NCBI GenBank assembly: GCA_964444805.1 | Contig: CAYUIK010000083.1 | Location: 1 to 23,588 of the forward strand | DNA: 23,588 nt | Direction: 5' to 3' | Origin: RECG01 sp964444805 | GTDB taxonomy: Bacteria > Bacillota_I > Bacilli_A > Acholeplasmatales > Acholeplasmataceae | Shown here: piece by piece, positions 22,649 to 23,588 of the stretch | How positions within the stretch are numbered: position 1 is the stretch's first letter | How the letters are laid out: every line of letters starts with the position of its first letter | Translations under genes and position numbers: made by a program | Notes under the pieces: generated by a model | The model's database searches: none | What the model was told of the DNA's origin: nothing | Seen by the model: only the letters and a program-made list of their open reading frames with translations

Positions 22649-22696
22649 TTATACGCCCAAATCGCAGAAACACAGCATTTTTTTATCCGATATCAT
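22649..22696 (-). CDS. Possible 15-residue leader peptide upstream of the surface operon
   Basis: The minus-strand frame MISDKKMLCFCDLGV starts 6 nt after a textbook AAAAAGGAGG ribosome site and stops at 22649-22651. The site lies in the loop of an inverted repeat (ATCCGATAT at 22685-22693 with ATATCGGAT at 22716-22724), so its access could be controlled by structure. There is no homology that can be judged at this length; it may be the remnant of a gene start. Confidence 0.3.
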   Translation of the reverse strand: MISDKKMLCFCDLGV

Positions 22697-22843
22697 GAAA
22701 GCCTCCTTTTTGTTCATATCGGATCAAGCGTTTCAGTCCCAAATCGATTTCTTTTTATCGCGCCATGATCGTCGGATGAGTCCCTAAACAGAGCATACAC
22801 CACGCCCACACGCTTTATTCTCTTTTTTTTTCAGGGAAAGCCA

Positions 22844-22852
22844 TGATATAAT
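22844..22852 (+). promoter_or_regulatory. Extended -10 promoter of tilS
   Basis: TGATATAAT with TATAAT at 22847-22852; only a T-rich run lies at the -35 position. Predicted start is near 22859, about 20 nt before the tilS ATG. Confidence 0.6.
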
Positions 22853-22878
22853 GAGCGTATGAAAGTAGGTAAATGCTT

Positions 22879-23588
22879 ATGAAAGACGTATTATCCTATT
22901 TAAAAAAAGATCTGTCTATTTCAACTAAATCGACGCTCATTCTCTCGATTAGCGGTGGACCCGATTCGATGGCTTTGCTCGCTTTACTCGCAAAGGTGTT
23001 TCCGGTTGCTGTCGTGCATTTCAATCATTTAAAACGATTGAATGCCGATCAAGAAGCAGAACTCGTCGGTGATTACTGCAAATCCAAGGATATTCCTTTT
23101 CATTACTTCATGCTCGAGATCGACGGCGGTAACTTCCACCATCGTGCTCATCAGTTACGCAACCATCACCTCAAGGAAGTCGCGAAACTCTACCATACCC
23201 GCTACATCTTGACCGCTCATCATTTAGACGATCTCCTCGAGAACATTTTGATCAAGCTCACCCGTGGCAGTAACCTTCTCGGTTATGCCGGTATGCAGCC
23301 CGTTTACGAGAAAGACCGTTTCACCTATATCAAACCTTTCCTATACTACTCGAAAGAGGACCTTTTGAGCTATGTCCAAGAACACGATATACCCTTCTTA
23401 GAAGACGAATCCAACGAAGAAAACTACTACCTTAGAAATCGGTATCGTCACGCCATCGTTCCCGTCATGAAACAAGAGAATGATGCGCTACTCGAACAGA
23501 TCAAACAGTATCACTTGCAAGTCACATCCGCCTTTCGCTATATCCGAAAACAAGCGAAGACGATCATCAAACGTGACAAGATCGACGT
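22879..23588 (+). CDS. tilS: tRNA(Ile)-lysidine synthetase, N-terminal part (runs off window)
   Basis: The first 236 codons of TilS, which adds lysine to C34 of the CAU-anticodon tRNA-Ile so that it reads AUA; the gene is essential in most bacteria. The PP-loop ATP-binding motif SISGGPDSMALLALL covers residues 23-37 (SGGPDS at 25-30), and the second signature AHHLDDLLENILIKLTRGS follows at about residue 114. RNRYRHAIVP near 194 marks the end of the catalytic domain. The ribosome site is weak (TAGGT). A 7-codon frame (MKVGKCL) starts at 22859 and its TGA overlaps the tilS ATG. The end lies beyond the window. Confidence 0.94.
   Translation, partial: MKDVLSYLKKDLSISTKSTLILSISGGPDSMALLALLAKVFPVAVVHFNHLKRLNADQEAELVGDYCKSKDIPFHYFMLEIDGGNFHHRAHQLRNHHLKEVAKLYHTRYILTAHHLDDLLENILIKLTRGSNLLGYAGMQPVYEKDRFTYIKPFLYYSKEDLLSYVQEHDIPFLEDESNEENYYLRNRYRHAIVPVMKQENDALLEQIKQYHLQVTSAFRYIRKQAKTIIKRDKID

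Overview
The window looks like chromosomal DNA of a Bacillota-type bacterium, most likely from a wall-less or Mollicutes-related branch such as Izemoplasmatales or Acholeplasmatales. The reasons are the gene families (CdaA, DegV, YutD, YugI/CvfD-like S1 protein, Hsp33, Maf, TilS), strong GGAGG-type ribosome sites, extended -10 promoters, and surface lipoproteins with no sorting signals. TGA is used as a stop codon, so this is code 11, not the Mycoplasma code 4. The exact lineage is an inference.

Region 1 (1-6422, minus strand) is mostly housekeeping. A short operon holds an S1-domain RNA-binding protein and the start of pgi, which runs off the window. Upstream of it, behind a clear terminator, is an eight-gene operon: cdaA (c-di-AMP synthase), a 58-residue membrane peptide, a membrane PAS-PAS-degenerate GGDEF protein, 5-formyl-THF cyclo-ligase, a fused ispDF, a YutD-like protein, a NifU-C-like Fe-S scaffold and degV. 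The usual cdaA partners cdaR and glmM are absent. Their place is taken by the small membrane protein and a protein that resembles the sensor half of the c-di-AMP phosphodiesterase GdpP without its catalytic DHH domain.

Region 2 (6498-14092) runs from hflX (plus) to maf (minus). It contains a small P-loop kinase behind a BspA-type leucine-rich-repeat lipoprotein, a ZIP metal transporter whose promoter spacer is filled by a palindrome, tRNA-Ser(CGA) transcribed from a promoter overlapping the dus stop codon, and divergent dus and hsp33.

Region 3 (14093-16850) is a scarred accessory segment. It holds an 87-bp copy of the 3' end of the downstream SUMF1-type gene, an unrecognised broken reading frame, a truncated second copy of maf with its promoter, and an intact AbiEi/AbiEii toxin-antitoxin pair.

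Region 4 (16851-22628, minus) is an operon of three paralogous surface proteins built from 4, 8 and 6 InlB-type (Listeria-Bacteroides) repeats. The first and third end in a SUMF1/FGE-fold domain that lacks the catalytic cysteine pair. tilS starts divergently at 22879 and runs off the end.

The best candidates for something undescribed are the cdaA-linked GdpP-like sensor without DHH, together with its membrane peptide, and the InlB-repeat/SUMF1 surface operon.
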